A stretch of 64,000 nucleotides of DNA from positions 4,903 through 68,902 of the forward strand of contig JAEDOD010000001.1 in NCBI GenBank assembly GCA_016302165.1, in the 5' to 3' direction. The notes below the pieces were generated by a model that saw only the letters and a list, made by a program, of their open reading frames with translations, made no database searches and was not told the origin of the DNA. The translations under genes and the position numbers were made by a program. The stretch comes from Sphaerochaetaceae bacterium. GTDB taxonomy: Bacteria > Spirochaetota > Spirochaetia > Sphaerochaetales > Sphaerochaetaceae. Shown here piece by piece: positions 35,278-43,701 of the stretch (positions are counted from its first letter, which is position 1; each line of letters begins with the position of its first letter).

Positions 35278-36174
35278 CTATCCCCACTCTTCGATTTCAA
35301 TGGACACAGACTTCACCATTATGGAGCCGAACTTTTCAAGACAGTCAGAGATATATTGCTGAAGATCGGAAATTGTTGTGGTTATGTAGTGCCTCATGGG
35401 AAGCTGGATGGTGACACTTATTGAGTAGGTGCAGTCTGTGTTTCTCACTCCCTTCACCTTCTTTACCTTCATTACAGCATCATATTCGCTGATTGCATGC
35501 TTCACCATCTGTGTCAGGGCCACTTCAGACACAGCATCGTTGGCTGGCCTGGAAAACTCCGGCCTCACTATGGTCTTCTCGCTTACAAATGGCTTTCTTC
35601 CCTTCTTTCTTCCCAGCTTCACCCTTATGGAGTCGAAGACAATCTGAGGAGCGGAACGGGTAATCTCAATGGAGGGCACAGGAATAACGTGCTTACCTTC
35701 AGTAAATCTGATGTGCATGGCTGTCTCTATGTCTTCCGGGCTTGCCACCTCCTCGATGTGGATTATCTTGGAGGGCTGGGGAAGATCCAGCCTGGAGGCA
35801 ATCTTATTCACCATCTTCTCGCTGGTGCCTATGATCAGGATTCGCCTATATTTCTCCTTCAGCAGTGCTGAGACAATCTGGTCCCTATGGTCCTGGTCAT
35901 CGAAGACAGCTGTCTTCACTGCGGCCATGAAGTTAGGGTCCTGTTTGGCAGAGTGGCCGGAAAGGATTCTGTCTCCCTTGATGAGAAGGCCGTCGTCAAT
36001 TATGAGATTGATGTTGTATTTTGAGGCCACCTGCTTCGAGTGATAGCTTTTTCCCGTACCAGAACGGCCCACCAGGCCATATACGGTTATTCCTTTGATT
36101 CTTGAGAATAAAAACTCGAAGAGACGGTTCATTTCTATATTTTCTGATGAAATCCTCCTTGGAGGCAAGGACAT
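35278..36174 (-). CDS. P-loop ATPase with Asp23-like C-terminal domain
   Basis: Protein of 298 aa that I do not recognise as a named family. It has a clear Walker A, GLVGRSGTGKS, near residues 33-43, then DDGLLIKGDRIL and a short nucleotide-kinase-like fold with ILIIGTSEKM. The last 95 residues (about 205-298), with helix-strand pattern ALTQMVKHAISEYDAV, SISVTIQLP and VKSVSIEIEE, resemble Asp23/Gls24 proteins; this is inference from pattern. I chose the ATG at 36174 (GGAAAGGG 5 bases upstream). An ATG at 36132 is the alternative. It lies 29 bases after the first MgtE gene, with a 12-pair inverted repeat over its start. Confidence 0.6.
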   Translation of the reverse strand: MSLPPRRISSENIEMNRLFEFLFSRIKGITVYGLVGRSGTGKSYHSKQVASKYNINLIIDDGLLIKGDRILSGHSAKQDPNFMAAVKTAVFDDQDHRDQIVSALLKEKYRRILIIGTSEKMVNKIASRLDLPQPSKIIHIEEVASPEDIETAMHIRFTEGKHVIPVPSIEITRSAPQIVFDSIRVKLGRKKGRKPFVSEKTIVRPEFSRPANDAVSEVALTQMVKHAISEYDAVMKVKKVKGVRNTDCTYSISVTIQLPMRHYITTTISDLQQYISDCLEKFGSIMVKSVSIEIEEWG

Positions 36175-36195
36175 TTTTCCCTTTCCAAGGAGGAT
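36152..36195 (-). promoter_or_regulatory. Inverted repeat enclosing a start codon
   Basis: ATCCTCCTTGGA and TCCAAGGAGGAT pair perfectly over 12 bases around a 20-base loop that contains the ATG at 36174. The second arm holds a perfect AAGGAGG, locked against CCTCCTT. In the mRNA this hairpin would hide the start region, which suggests translational coupling to the upstream mgtE. No uridine run follows, so it is not a good terminator. Confidence 0.55.
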
Positions 36196-36203
36196 GGAAG
36201 GCC

Positions 36204-37607
36204 CTAGGCTCCGAAGCCCAGCATTTTGATGAGAAGGAGCCAGGCCAGGCCATAGTATGTGACTACAGCCACAAGGTCGTTGACAGTGGTGATAAGTGGA
36301 CCTGAAGCCACAGCAGGATCCACATGGATTCTCTTGAAGAAGATAGGAATTATTGTTCCCATGGCTGTAGACATGGTCATTGATACAAGGAGGGCAATTC
36401 CTGTGCAGCCTGAGATGCTGAAGGCGTAGAGGGCATTGTGGTCCTTGAAGAAATATATGTAGAGACCTATGACCAGGAAGGAGGTGAGACCAAGGATGGC
36501 TCCGTCTCCAAGACCGATTCTGGTCTCCTTCCACATAAGGCGAAGCTTATCCTTTGCTGTCAGGTTCTCATCTGTAAGGACTCTGATGGTGACGGCCAGG
36601 GACTGGGTTCCAGAGTTACCTGTCATACCCAATACCAGTGACTGGAAGGAAATTAGCACAGTAATCTGGGCTGCAACCTTATCAAAGAGGCCTACTACTG
36701 TTGAGACCAGCATTCCTAGGAAGAGAAGGATAGTAAGCCAAGGAAGACGCTTCCTGAGACTCTGTGTAACTGTCTCATTCAGGTCCTCCATATCTCCAAG
36801 GGAAGCGAACTTTGCATAGTCGTCCTTCATGGAGTCGTCGATGACCTCAACCATATCCTGGCTTGTGATTACGCCCAGTAGCTTATTGGTGCTGTCCAGC
36901 ACAGGAATAGAGTCCTCGGCATAATCCTTAAGCTTATTCATGGTGTCATCGATAAGCTCATGGGCGTATACATAGGGATAGGATGTGGAGACTATGGAGT
37001 CGATGGTGCTCCCTTCCCTGGCGCGGATAAGATCCTTAAGGTCGATGGCTCCGTAGAAGAGACCGTTGGAATCCACCACATAGATGGTCTGGATATTATC
37101 GTTCTCTGCGGCCTGCTCAATAAGCTCCTTCATGGCATCCTTGATGCTGGATCCTGTCCTGATCTCAATGTAGTTGGTGCTCATGATGGATCCGATCTCA
37201 TCCTCGTCGAAGGAGGCGAGAAGGGCGATGTCATGCTTGGCGTCATCGTCAAGGAACTCTATGAGGGTGGTCCTCTCTCCCTTTGGCAGGGATTTGAGAT
37301 ACTCGGTGGCCTTGTCTGTCTCAAGATCGCTGAGGACAGCAATCTTCTTCTTTACGCTGATCTCTCCCAGATATGTGGAGATGTTCTCTGTGTATTCGAA
37401 AATGTTTGCAAGGGTCTCGGAATCCAGAATGCGGTACAGCTTTCCTCTATCTTCCGGGGAAAGCCTGTCCATGGCCTCTGCAATATCGTTTTCATGATAA
37501 TCCATGACCTTTTCCTTGAGGGCCATGGGAGAAATGTTGCTCTTGATTATTTCCACAAGCTCACCAGCATAGTCTGGATGCTGGTTGCCCTGAATTTCTG
37601 GATCCAT
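36204..37607 (-). CDS. mgtE: Magnesium channel MgtE (first paralogue)
   Basis: Mg2+ channel of 467 aa. The N-terminal helical superfamily domain (about 20-140) is followed by two CBS domains (about 145-270, including ITSQDMVEVIDDSM) and a plug helix, then five transmembrane helices with GMTGNSGTQSLAVTIR near residue 328 and HVDPAVASGPLITTVNDLVAVVTYYG near residue 430 (split here by the family's conserved acidic residue). The P-x-x-x-G-N-S-G and D-P-A motifs line the pore. It has its own leader with a motif shared with the second mgtE. The paralogue at 37,826 is the closest relative in the window. Confidence 0.95.
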   Translation of the reverse strand: MDPEIQGNQHPDYAGELVEIIKSNISPMALKEKVMDYHENDIAEAMDRLSPEDRGKLYRILDSETLANIFEYTENISTYLGEISVKKKIAVLSDLETDKATEYLKSLPKGERTTLIEFLDDDAKHDIALLASFDEDEIGSIMSTNYIEIRTGSSIKDAMKELIEQAAENDNIQTIYVVDSNGLFYGAIDLKDLIRAREGSTIDSIVSTSYPYVYAHELIDDTMNKLKDYAEDSIPVLDSTNKLLGVITSQDMVEVIDDSMKDDYAKFASLGDMEDLNETVTQSLRKRLPWLTILLFLGMLVSTVVGLFDKVAAQITVLISFQSLVLGMTGNSGTQSLAVTIRVLTDENLTAKDKLRLMWKETRIGLGDGAILGLTSFLVIGLYIYFFKDHNALYAFSISGCTGIALLVSMTMSTAMGTIIPIFFKRIHVDPAVASGPLITTVNDLVAVVTYYGLAWLLLIKMLGFGA

Positions 37608-37770
37608 TTCCTATACCTCCAAAATTAGATTTCTTGGGTAAGGAAGGATGGCCTTCTAGTTGTCTGTCGAAAGGGACAGACTACCGGGAGGAACATCGCT
37701 TTCCGAACCGCCTAAGTTGACTATACTTCCAGTACCGTCGTCCATTTCGTACTCCTTATAGAATTCAGCC
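37608..37770 (-). ncRNA. Structured leader of the first mgtE
   Basis: About 160 bases before the ATG hold TAAGGAG-N6-ATGGA-N8-CTGG-N-AGTA (37,724-37,758), the same words at the same spacing as before the second mgtE. A perfect 7-pair hairpin (GTCTGTC/GACAGAC, 37,662-37,681) and a 5-pair GAAGG/CCTTC tetraloop hairpin (37,643-37,656) follow, then GGAGG. TTGACT at 37,801-37,806 may be the -35 box. I do not see the M-box core (GGTCAACAG region). Candidate metal-sensing RNA. Confidence 0.5.
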
Positions 37771-37825
37771 CGAACTGAGCTATTATGATGATAAACCTTA
37801 AGTCAACAGTTTTTCTAGAAGTTTT

Positions 37826-39187
37826 TTAGAAGCCCATGAAAATTCTCAGCACCAGGTACACCATCAGGTAGTAGCAGGATGCTCCCACCAGGTCGTTGAG
37901 GGTGGTGATGAGAGGACCGGAGGCCACAGCAGGGTCTATGCCGATTCTGTCCATAATGATGGGAATGGTGGCTCCCATGGTATTGGATATCGTCATGGCC
38001 AGCACAAGGGCTAAGGATATGGAAAGAGCCAGGAATATGGAATAGGTGATGCCGTTTCCAGACTTCAGGAATATGTAGGGCACCATGACTATGGCTGTAC
38101 CGAAACCAAGAATCAGACCTGAAGTAATTCCTGTGGCCGCCTCCTTCCTCACCAGTCTTGCCTTTCCCTTCTTCTCCAGCTCACGCCCCGACAGGCTTCT
38201 TACAGCCACAGCCAAGGTCTGGGTTCCGGAGTTTCCTGTCATATCCAGTATCAGGGACTGGAATGAGAATACAAGGGTCAGGCCCATGGCCAGGGAGGAA
38301 AGGGATCCGATCAGCATAGACACCAGGATTCCTAGGAATAGAAGAAGAAAGAGCCAGGGGAGGCGGGAAGCCATTGAGGCCAGGACTCCCTTGTCCTTAT
38401 CTTCATCATTAAGGGAGGCCAGCTTTCTGTAGTCTTCAGCCATCTCCCTTTCCACAGTGTCCATAAGCTCCCTGCCTGTAACGGCTCCTATGGTCTTTCC
38501 TTCATCATCTATTACAGGGAAGGCGGAGAGATTGTAGTCCCTGATCCATTCAAGGGTCTTGGATATCTTTGCGTCAGCAGAGACGAAGGGGAAGGAAGTC
38601 ATGGCAACTTCTGAAAGCTTTTCATCCTTTCTCCCTCTTAGTACATCGATCAGGTCCACTTCTCCATATAGCTCCCCGCTTTCACCTTCCACGAATATGG
38701 TGCGGATGTTGTCTTTCCCGTCCGAGCCAGTCCTTATTTTTTCCAGGGCCTCATCCAGGGTCAGGTCCTTACTGAGGATAATGAAGTCATCGGTCATTAT
38801 GGAGCCGATTTCATCCTCCTGGTATTCCAGGTTTGCCTTTACTGTACGGCCTGAAAGCTGAAGGATCATCTTCCTTCTGTCGTATGGAATGGAGGATAGT
38901 AGCATCTCGGCGCTTTCGTCATCCATTCTCCCCACAAGATGGCTCTGCATCCTGAGTGACATTTCGCTGAACCAGGGGATAGGGTAGCCGTTATCCTTCA
39001 ATATCTCCAGGATGCGGTCAGTGTCCAGTATGGACCAGACTGTGTTCCTGTCTTCCTCATCCATAGTGGATACTTTCTCTGCAAGATCATTTCTTGACAG
39101 TGAAAGCAGCTCCTCCTTAAGTGCCAGGGGAGACAATACCTTTCTTTTTTTCTTGTCTGCATTGTTAATTTCTTTTCTGTCTTCCAT
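37826..39187 (-). CDS. mgtE: Magnesium channel MgtE (second paralogue)
   Basis: 453-residue MgtE homologue with the same order: helical N domain, CBS pair (AVTGRELMDTVE near residue 237) and five membrane helices. It contains DMTGNSGTQTLAVAVR and IDPAVASGPLITTLNDLVGA. It is tandem with the first paralogue, which suggests duplication. Its leader carries the same spaced motif. Compared with the first copy, the CBS region diverges most, so the two may sense different concentrations or nucleotides. Confidence 0.93.
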   Translation of the reverse strand: MEDRKEINNADKKKRKVLSPLALKEELLSLSRNDLAEKVSTMDEEDRNTVWSILDTDRILEILKDNGYPIPWFSEMSLRMQSHLVGRMDDESAEMLLSSIPYDRRKMILQLSGRTVKANLEYQEDEIGSIMTDDFIILSKDLTLDEALEKIRTGSDGKDNIRTIFVEGESGELYGEVDLIDVLRGRKDEKLSEVAMTSFPFVSADAKISKTLEWIRDYNLSAFPVIDDEGKTIGAVTGRELMDTVEREMAEDYRKLASLNDEDKDKGVLASMASRLPWLFLLLFLGILVSMLIGSLSSLAMGLTLVFSFQSLILDMTGNSGTQTLAVAVRSLSGRELEKKGKARLVRKEAATGITSGLILGFGTAIVMVPYIFLKSGNGITYSIFLALSISLALVLAMTISNTMGATIPIIMDRIGIDPAVASGPLITTLNDLVGASCYYLMVYLVLRIFMGF

Positions 39188-39345
39188 CTCTGTTCCTTTC
39201 CACTGGAGACAGAGAGACTATGGTCAAAGGAGAATGGACCCTCCGTCTACGGTGGTACAAGTAATGTCGAATCTACTGCCAGGGTCGCTTTCCATGGACA
39301 TCTCCTTAAATCAATTCTGACCTTAATCTAACACAAAAGGGTGAA
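39188..39345 (-). ncRNA. Structured leader of the second mgtE
   Basis: The same TAAGGAG-N6-ATGGA-N8-CTGG-N-AGTA motif lies at 39,274-39,308, 87 bases before the ATG. Here the motif is closed into a long hairpin: AAGGAGA/TCTCCTT (39,227-39,233 with 39,301-39,307), then ATGG/CCAT and ACCCT/AGGGT. The remaining bases up to 39,482 are A/T-rich with no open frame. Confidence 0.5.
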
Positions 39346-39482
39346 GGCAGAAAGGAAATGGAGACCAAAATTTGCACAAAAAATCAAAACAGTAAAGATT
39401 TAGCGATTTCATTATGTTTTAACTCCTTGCTGTATAAAGAAATGTTAAATACGTTGCTTTTGTGTCAAAATCCTTTTCCAGT

Positions 39483-39511
39483 TTGATTTAGAGAGATTTT
39501 TACCATACAAT
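39483..39511 (+). promoter_or_regulatory. Promoter of the rnf operon
   Basis: TTGATT at 39,483-39,488 and TACAAT at 39,506-39,511 are separated by 17 bases. The predicted transcript starts near 39,518, about 30 bases before the GTG of rnfC, with AAGGAG at 39,535-39,540 as ribosome site. Confidence 0.6.
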
Positions 39512-39546
39512 GAATAGAGTCGATCAAAAAAACTAAGGAGTATCAT

Positions 39547-40854
39547 GTGTTGAAAATAGCCACATTCAAAAGGGGCGGCGTTCATCCTGATGACATGAAG
39601 AGGCTTTCCAAGGATTGTCCTGTGGAAAGGCTTCCTATGCCTGGTGAACTTTTTGTCTCAATGTCACAGCACCTGGGAGCCCCTGCAACACCTTTGAAGA
39701 AGAAAGGAGATAGGGTAGAGAAGGGTGAGACCATTGGAAAGGCATCTTCATTCATTTCAGCCGATGTCCATTCTCCAGTCAGAGGAACTGTCACTGATGT
39801 GAGAAAGGTCAGATTGGCTACAGGTGCAAATGCAGATACCATAATCATAAAGCCGGATGAGGAGCAGCCTGAGCTTTTTACTTCAGCCTATGACTGGAAG
39901 GAGATGGGAAGCGAGGAGATCCAGGCCCTTGTGAAGGAAATGGGAATAGTAGGAATGGGTGGAGCCACCTTCCCCACTTCCGTAAAGTTCTCTGTCCCCA
40001 CAGGAAAGAAGGTTGAGTACCTGGTAATAAACGCTGTGGAGTGCGAGCCCTACATCACCTGCGACTACCGCCTTATGATGGAGGAGCCTGAAGCTCTTCT
40101 TGAAGGAGCAATGATCGCTGCCAAGGCTGTAAATCCAGAGCATATTGTCTTCGGTGTGGAGATGAACAAGATGGATGCTGTGGAGCTCCTTAGCGCCAAG
40201 GCTGAAGAGAAGGGATATCCAATTTCTATCCAGCCTTTGAAGATGAAATATCCTCAGGGAGATGAAAAGCAGCTTTTGAAGGCTGTCACAGGCCGTGAGA
40301 TTCCTTCCGGCAAGCTTCCTCTTGATATCGGATGCATTGTCTGCAACACAGCCACCACATATGCAATCTATGAAGCTGTAAAGTTCCATAAGCCTCTTTT
40401 TGAGAGACGTATAACTGTCAGCGGTGAATGCATCAGGAATCCAAAGAACATACTTGCTCCCATCGGAACACCATTTTCAGCGCTTCTTGAGTATTGCGGA
40501 GGCGCCAGTGATGGCCTTTACGAGCTTATAAGCGGCGGCCCGATGATGGGCTTCGATTGCCCTGACGGAGATGTTCCAATGGTGAAGGGAAGCGGTGGAC
40601 TCCTTGCTGTCCCAGACAAAATCGGCGGAAGGGAATTCCCATGTGTATCCTGCGGTAAGTGTGTGCAGCACTGTCCTATGGGACTTATGCCAAACAGAAT
40701 GTACAGAAATATCAAGAACGGAAACTATAGCGAAGCCATGGCTCTAGGGCTGATGGACTGCAAGGAGTGCGGCTGCTGCTCCTACTCCTGTCCATCCCAC
40801 ATCAATCTGGTCCAGGGCTTCAAGCTTGGAAAGAAGATGGGGAGGAGAAAGTGA
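39547..40854 (+). CDS. rnfC: Rnf complex subunit RnfC
   Basis: NADH-side peripheral subunit of the ion-translocating ferredoxin:NAD+ oxidoreductase, 435 aa. It has the NADH/FMN-binding fold of complex I NuoF type (MGGATFPTSVKF, VINAVECEPYITCDYRLM) and two 4Fe-4S motifs, CVSCGKCVQHCPMG near residue 366 and CKECGCCSYSCPSH near 404. The GTG start is 6 bases from AAGGAG. It lacks the long alanine/glutamine-rich tail seen in E. coli RsxC. The stop overlaps the rnfD ATG. Confidence 0.95.
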   Translation: MLKIATFKRGGVHPDDMKRLSKDCPVERLPMPGELFVSMSQHLGAPATPLKKKGDRVEKGETIGKASSFISADVHSPVRGTVTDVRKVRLATGANADTIIIKPDEEQPELFTSAYDWKEMGSEEIQALVKEMGIVGMGGATFPTSVKFSVPTGKKVEYLVINAVECEPYITCDYRLMMEEPEALLEGAMIAAKAVNPEHIVFGVEMNKMDAVELLSAKAEEKGYPISIQPLKMKYPQGDEKQLLKAVTGREIPSGKLPLDIGCIVCNTATTYAIYEAVKFHKPLFERRITVSGECIRNPKNILAPIGTPFSALLEYCGGASDGLYELISGGPMMGFDCPDGDVPMVKGSGGLLAVPDKIGGREFPCVSCGKCVQHCPMGLMPNRMYRNIKNGNYSEAMALGLMDCKECGCCSYSCPSHINLVQGFKLGKKMGRRK

Positions 40855-41918
40855 TGATTACAGTAAGGACCAGCCCCCACGTACACGATTGGGTTTCAAC
40901 AGACAAGGCCATGGTCATGGTTACCATCGCCCTCCTTCCTTCCGCTCTCTGGGGCGTAGTGATGTTTGGCTTCAAGGCCCTTCTGGTGCTCCTTGTATCC
41001 ATTATTTCCGCCCTTCTTACAGAATGGCTTCTTGGAAAGATAAACAAGGAGAATACCCTCACCGACTACTCTGCCCTGGTTACAGGCCTGCTTGTCGGCA
41101 TGAATATGCCTCCTGAGGTTCCTCTCTTCATTCCTCTTATTGCATCCATCTTTGCAATTGCAATTGTAAAGTGGACCTTCGGAGGACTGGGATGCAACTG
41201 GGCTAACCCAGCCATTGCAGGAAGAGTCTTCGTATTCTTCTCCTTCTCTTCACTGATGTCCAAGTTCAAGAATCCCTGGGTATGGGGAAGCGGCGCAGAG
41301 CTTGTGGCTTCAGCCACTCCATTGACCCAGGTGAAGATGGAAATTGCTTCAGGTCTTTCTTCTGAAGTGATCATGGCAGAAGCAGGAACTCCAGTATCAG
41401 CTGTGGCCTCCTCCATTTCATCCCTTACAGGTCTTAGCCCCTACACTGTAGACGCATTCTTCGGCTTCACAGGAGGCTGTATCGGAGAAGTAAGCGCACT
41501 GCTGCTTCTTGCGGGAGGAATATTCCTTATTGCCAAGAAAGTGATCTCCTGGAGAATCCCCCTTTCCTTCATCCTCTCCTACGCTCTCCTTAACTGGGTC
41601 TTTGGAGGAGTGAGAGGAGGAAACGGTCTCTTTTCCGGTGAAATCCTTCTCCCTCTCTTCTCCGGCGGCCTGATGCTGGGAGCCTTCTTCATGGCTACAG
41701 ACTGGGTAACCACTCCAACGACACCAAAGGGTGAGGTGATCTTTGCCATAGGCTGTGGCTTCTTCACCTTCCTTATCAGGTGCTTCGGTTCCCTTCCTGA
41801 GGGAGTTTCCCTGGCAATTCTCCTGATGAACATGGTATCTCCCACCATCGAAAGATATTGCAGACCTAAGAAGTTCGGCTTTGTGAAAGTGGAAAAGAGC
41901 AAGGAGGCAAAGGCATGA
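40854..41918 (+). CDS. rnfD: Rnf complex subunit RnfD
   Basis: Integral membrane subunit of 354 aa related to NqrB. Numerous hydrophobic helices include the pattern TGLLVGMNMPPEVPLFIPL and FGGLGCNWANPAIAGRVF. The covalent FMN threonine is expected near the segment TDWVTTPTTPKGE. The start ATG overlaps the rnfC stop (GTGATG) with GGGGAGGAG upstream; a longer frame into rnfC is a shadow. The stop overlaps rnfG by 4 bases. Confidence 0.94.
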   Translation: MITVRTSPHVHDWVSTDKAMVMVTIALLPSALWGVVMFGFKALLVLLVSIISALLTEWLLGKINKENTLTDYSALVTGLLVGMNMPPEVPLFIPLIASIFAIAIVKWTFGGLGCNWANPAIAGRVFVFFSFSSLMSKFKNPWVWGSGAELVASATPLTQVKMEIASGLSSEVIMAEAGTPVSAVASSISSLTGLSPYTVDAFFGFTGGCIGEVSALLLLAGGIFLIAKKVISWRIPLSFILSYALLNWVFGGVRGGNGLFSGEILLPLFSGGLMLGAFFMATDWVTTPTTPKGEVIFAIGCGFFTFLIRCFGSLPEGVSLAILLMNMVSPTIERYCRPKKFGFVKVEKSKEAKA

Positions 41919-42466
41919 AGAAGACACTTATGACCAGTCTTGTACTGTTTTTGATATGTGCTGTCTGCGCTGTACTTTGCGCTACTGTCAACTCCTTTAC
42001 AGCTCCAAAAATCGAAGAGAACATCAGAAAAGCCAATGCAGAGGCACTGAAAAGCGTTGCCGGAGACCTGGAGATAGGCGAGACAGTTCCTGTGGAAGGA
42101 TGGCCAGGAGTTGTGGAGGCCACACCTCTTCTGGAGGACGGAAAGAGAGTGGGGACAGCTCTTCTCCTTTCCGGTTCGGGCTATGGTGGAGCCTTCTCCA
42201 TCATCGCTTCCTACGACACTGAAGGAGTGCTTCTGGGCGCCAAGATGACTACAGATAGCGAGACTGCAGGTCTTGGAAAGAAAGCTGAAGAGGATTGGTA
42301 TATGGCTCTCTTCGGAGGAATGGGAAAGGATAAGTCCTTCCCATCTTCCCCTAAGGATCTTCCTGGTGAAGAGGCTGCCCTGGTCAGCGGGGCCACTGTC
42401 ACCTTCAAGGGAGTCTCAAAGGCTCTGAAGCTTGGTAGCGACTGCGCTAAGGAGGTCGGAAGATGA
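41915..42466 (+). CDS. rnfG: Rnf complex subunit RnfG
   Basis: Membrane-anchored flavoprotein subunit, 183 aa. A single N-terminal membrane helix (LVLFLICAVCAVLCATVN) precedes the extracytoplasmic domain. The covalent flavin motif is S158-G-A-T161 (LVSGATVTFKG), so Thr161 is the likely FMN attachment site by family rule. It overlaps rnfD and rnfE by 4 bases each. Confidence 0.94.
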   Translation: MKKTLMTSLVLFLICAVCAVLCATVNSFTAPKIEENIRKANAEALKSVAGDLEIGETVPVEGWPGVVEATPLLEDGKRVGTALLLSGSGYGGAFSIIASYDTEGVLLGAKMTTDSETAGLGKKAEEDWYMALFGGMGKDKSFPSSPKDLPGEEAALVSGATVTFKGVSKALKLGSDCAKEVGR

Positions 42467-43098
42467 AGAACAACCATATAAAGGAACTGTGTAAGGGAAT
42501 CTGGAAGGAAAATCCGATTTTCGTGATCATGCTTGGAATGTGTCCGACTCTGGCTGTCTCGACCCAGGTGTCCAATGCAATAGGCATGGGACTGGGAGTT
42601 GTCTTTGTCCTGACACTGTCCAACATCTTCATCTCCCTGTTGAAGAAGGTGATTCCTGATTCCATAAGAATCCCTTCCTATATCGTAATCATTGCATCCT
42701 TCGTCACCATCCTTGAGATGCTTATGCATGCATATCTCCCTTCCCTATATGACGCCTTGGGAATCTATCTTTCCCTTATAGTCGTCAACTGCGTAATTTT
42801 GGGAAGAGCTGAGGCCTTTGCCAACAAGAACAGCGTCTTCGACTCTGCCCTTGACGGAATCGGCATGGGCCTGGGCTTCACTCTTGGCCTTACGATCATT
42901 GCGGCCATAAGAGAGATCCTGGGAAGCGGAACCATCACTCTCTTTGCCATTGGAGGCTGGAACGGAGTCATAAAGGTGCCTCTTCTCTCCTCCAACCCTG
43001 TGAGAGTAGTGGGAATGAGCGCCGGAGCCCTTCTGGTAATGGGACTTCTGAAGGCCTTCTTCACCTGGAGAAGCGAGAAAAAGGGAGATAAGAGATGA
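42463..43098 (+). CDS. rnfE: Rnf complex subunit RnfE
   Basis: Hydrophobic subunit of 211 aa related to NqrD, with six predicted helices and the family segments NPIFVIMLGMCPTLAVST near the start and LGIYLSLIVVNCVILGRAEAFA in the middle. RnfE and RnfA form the membrane pair that coordinates an iron centre. It overlaps both neighbours by 4 bases. Confidence 0.95.
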   Translation: MKNNHIKELCKGIWKENPIFVIMLGMCPTLAVSTQVSNAIGMGLGVVFVLTLSNIFISLLKKVIPDSIRIPSYIVIIASFVTILEMLMHAYLPSLYDALGIYLSLIVVNCVILGRAEAFANKNSVFDSALDGIGMGLGFTLGLTIIAAIREILGSGTITLFAIGGWNGVIKVPLLSSNPVRVVGMSAGALLVMGLLKAFFTWRSEKKGDKR

Positions 43099-43688
43099 GC
43101 TATATCGGTATTCTTATTACATATATCTTTGTAAACAACTTCATTCTTGTGAAGTTCATGGGAATCTGTCCCTTCATTGGAGTCAGCAAAAATAGCTCCT
43201 CAGCCATTGGCATGGGAGTTGCTGTAACCTTTGTCACCAGCGTAACCAGCGTAGTGTGCTGGATGGTCTATTATGGCCTTCTCGCTCCCTTCGGCCTGGA
43301 ATATCTCAGGACCATTTCCTTCATTCTTGTGATCGCTGCCATGGTCCAGCTGGTTGAAATGGTGATCAGGAAGTTCTCTCCTTCCCTTTATAAGGCTCTT
43401 GGAATCTATCTTCCTCTCATTACCACCAACTGTGCTGTCCTGGGTATCGCCATCATCAACATCGACTCCGGATATAACCTTCTCCAGTCCTTCTTTGCAG
43501 GTCTGGCTGCAGGAATCGGCTTCACGATGGCAATTGTGCTCATGTCCAATATCCGTGAGAAGCTGGAGCTTACTCCTGTACGTAAGAGCTTCAAGGGAGT
43601 TCCAATCACTTTCATAAGTGCAGGAATCATGGCTTTGGCCTTCATGGCTTTCGATTCAAGCCTTCTTTCGAATCTTGGTCTAGTGTAA
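43095..43688 (+). CDS. rnfA: Rnf complex subunit RnfA
   Basis: Hydrophobic subunit of 197 aa related to NqrE. It has FVNNFILVKFMGICPFIGVS at the start and LGIYLPLITTNCAVLGIA in the middle, the inverted-topology partner of RnfE; the paired NNF..C and NC motifs carry the membrane iron-site cysteines. Thirteen bases precede rnfB. Confidence 0.95.
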   Translation: MSYIGILITYIFVNNFILVKFMGICPFIGVSKNSSSAIGMGVAVTFVTSVTSVVCWMVYYGLLAPFGLEYLRTISFILVIAAMVQLVEMVIRKFSPSLYKALGIYLPLITTNCAVLGIAIINIDSGYNLLQSFFAGLAAGIGFTMAIVLMSNIREKLELTPVRKSFKGVPITFISAGIMALAFMAFDSSLLSNLGLV

Positions 43689-43701
43689 GGAGATAGATAA
43701 G

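Noticed and set aside
35278..36534. Long extension of the P-loop gene into mgtE
   Set aside because: The first 120 residues are the mgtE sequence read in another frame; the gene starts at 36174 or 36132.
37608..37770. Classical M-box (ykoK) riboswitch before mgtE
   Set aside because: The conserved M-box segments are not visible; reported instead as an unassigned structured leader.
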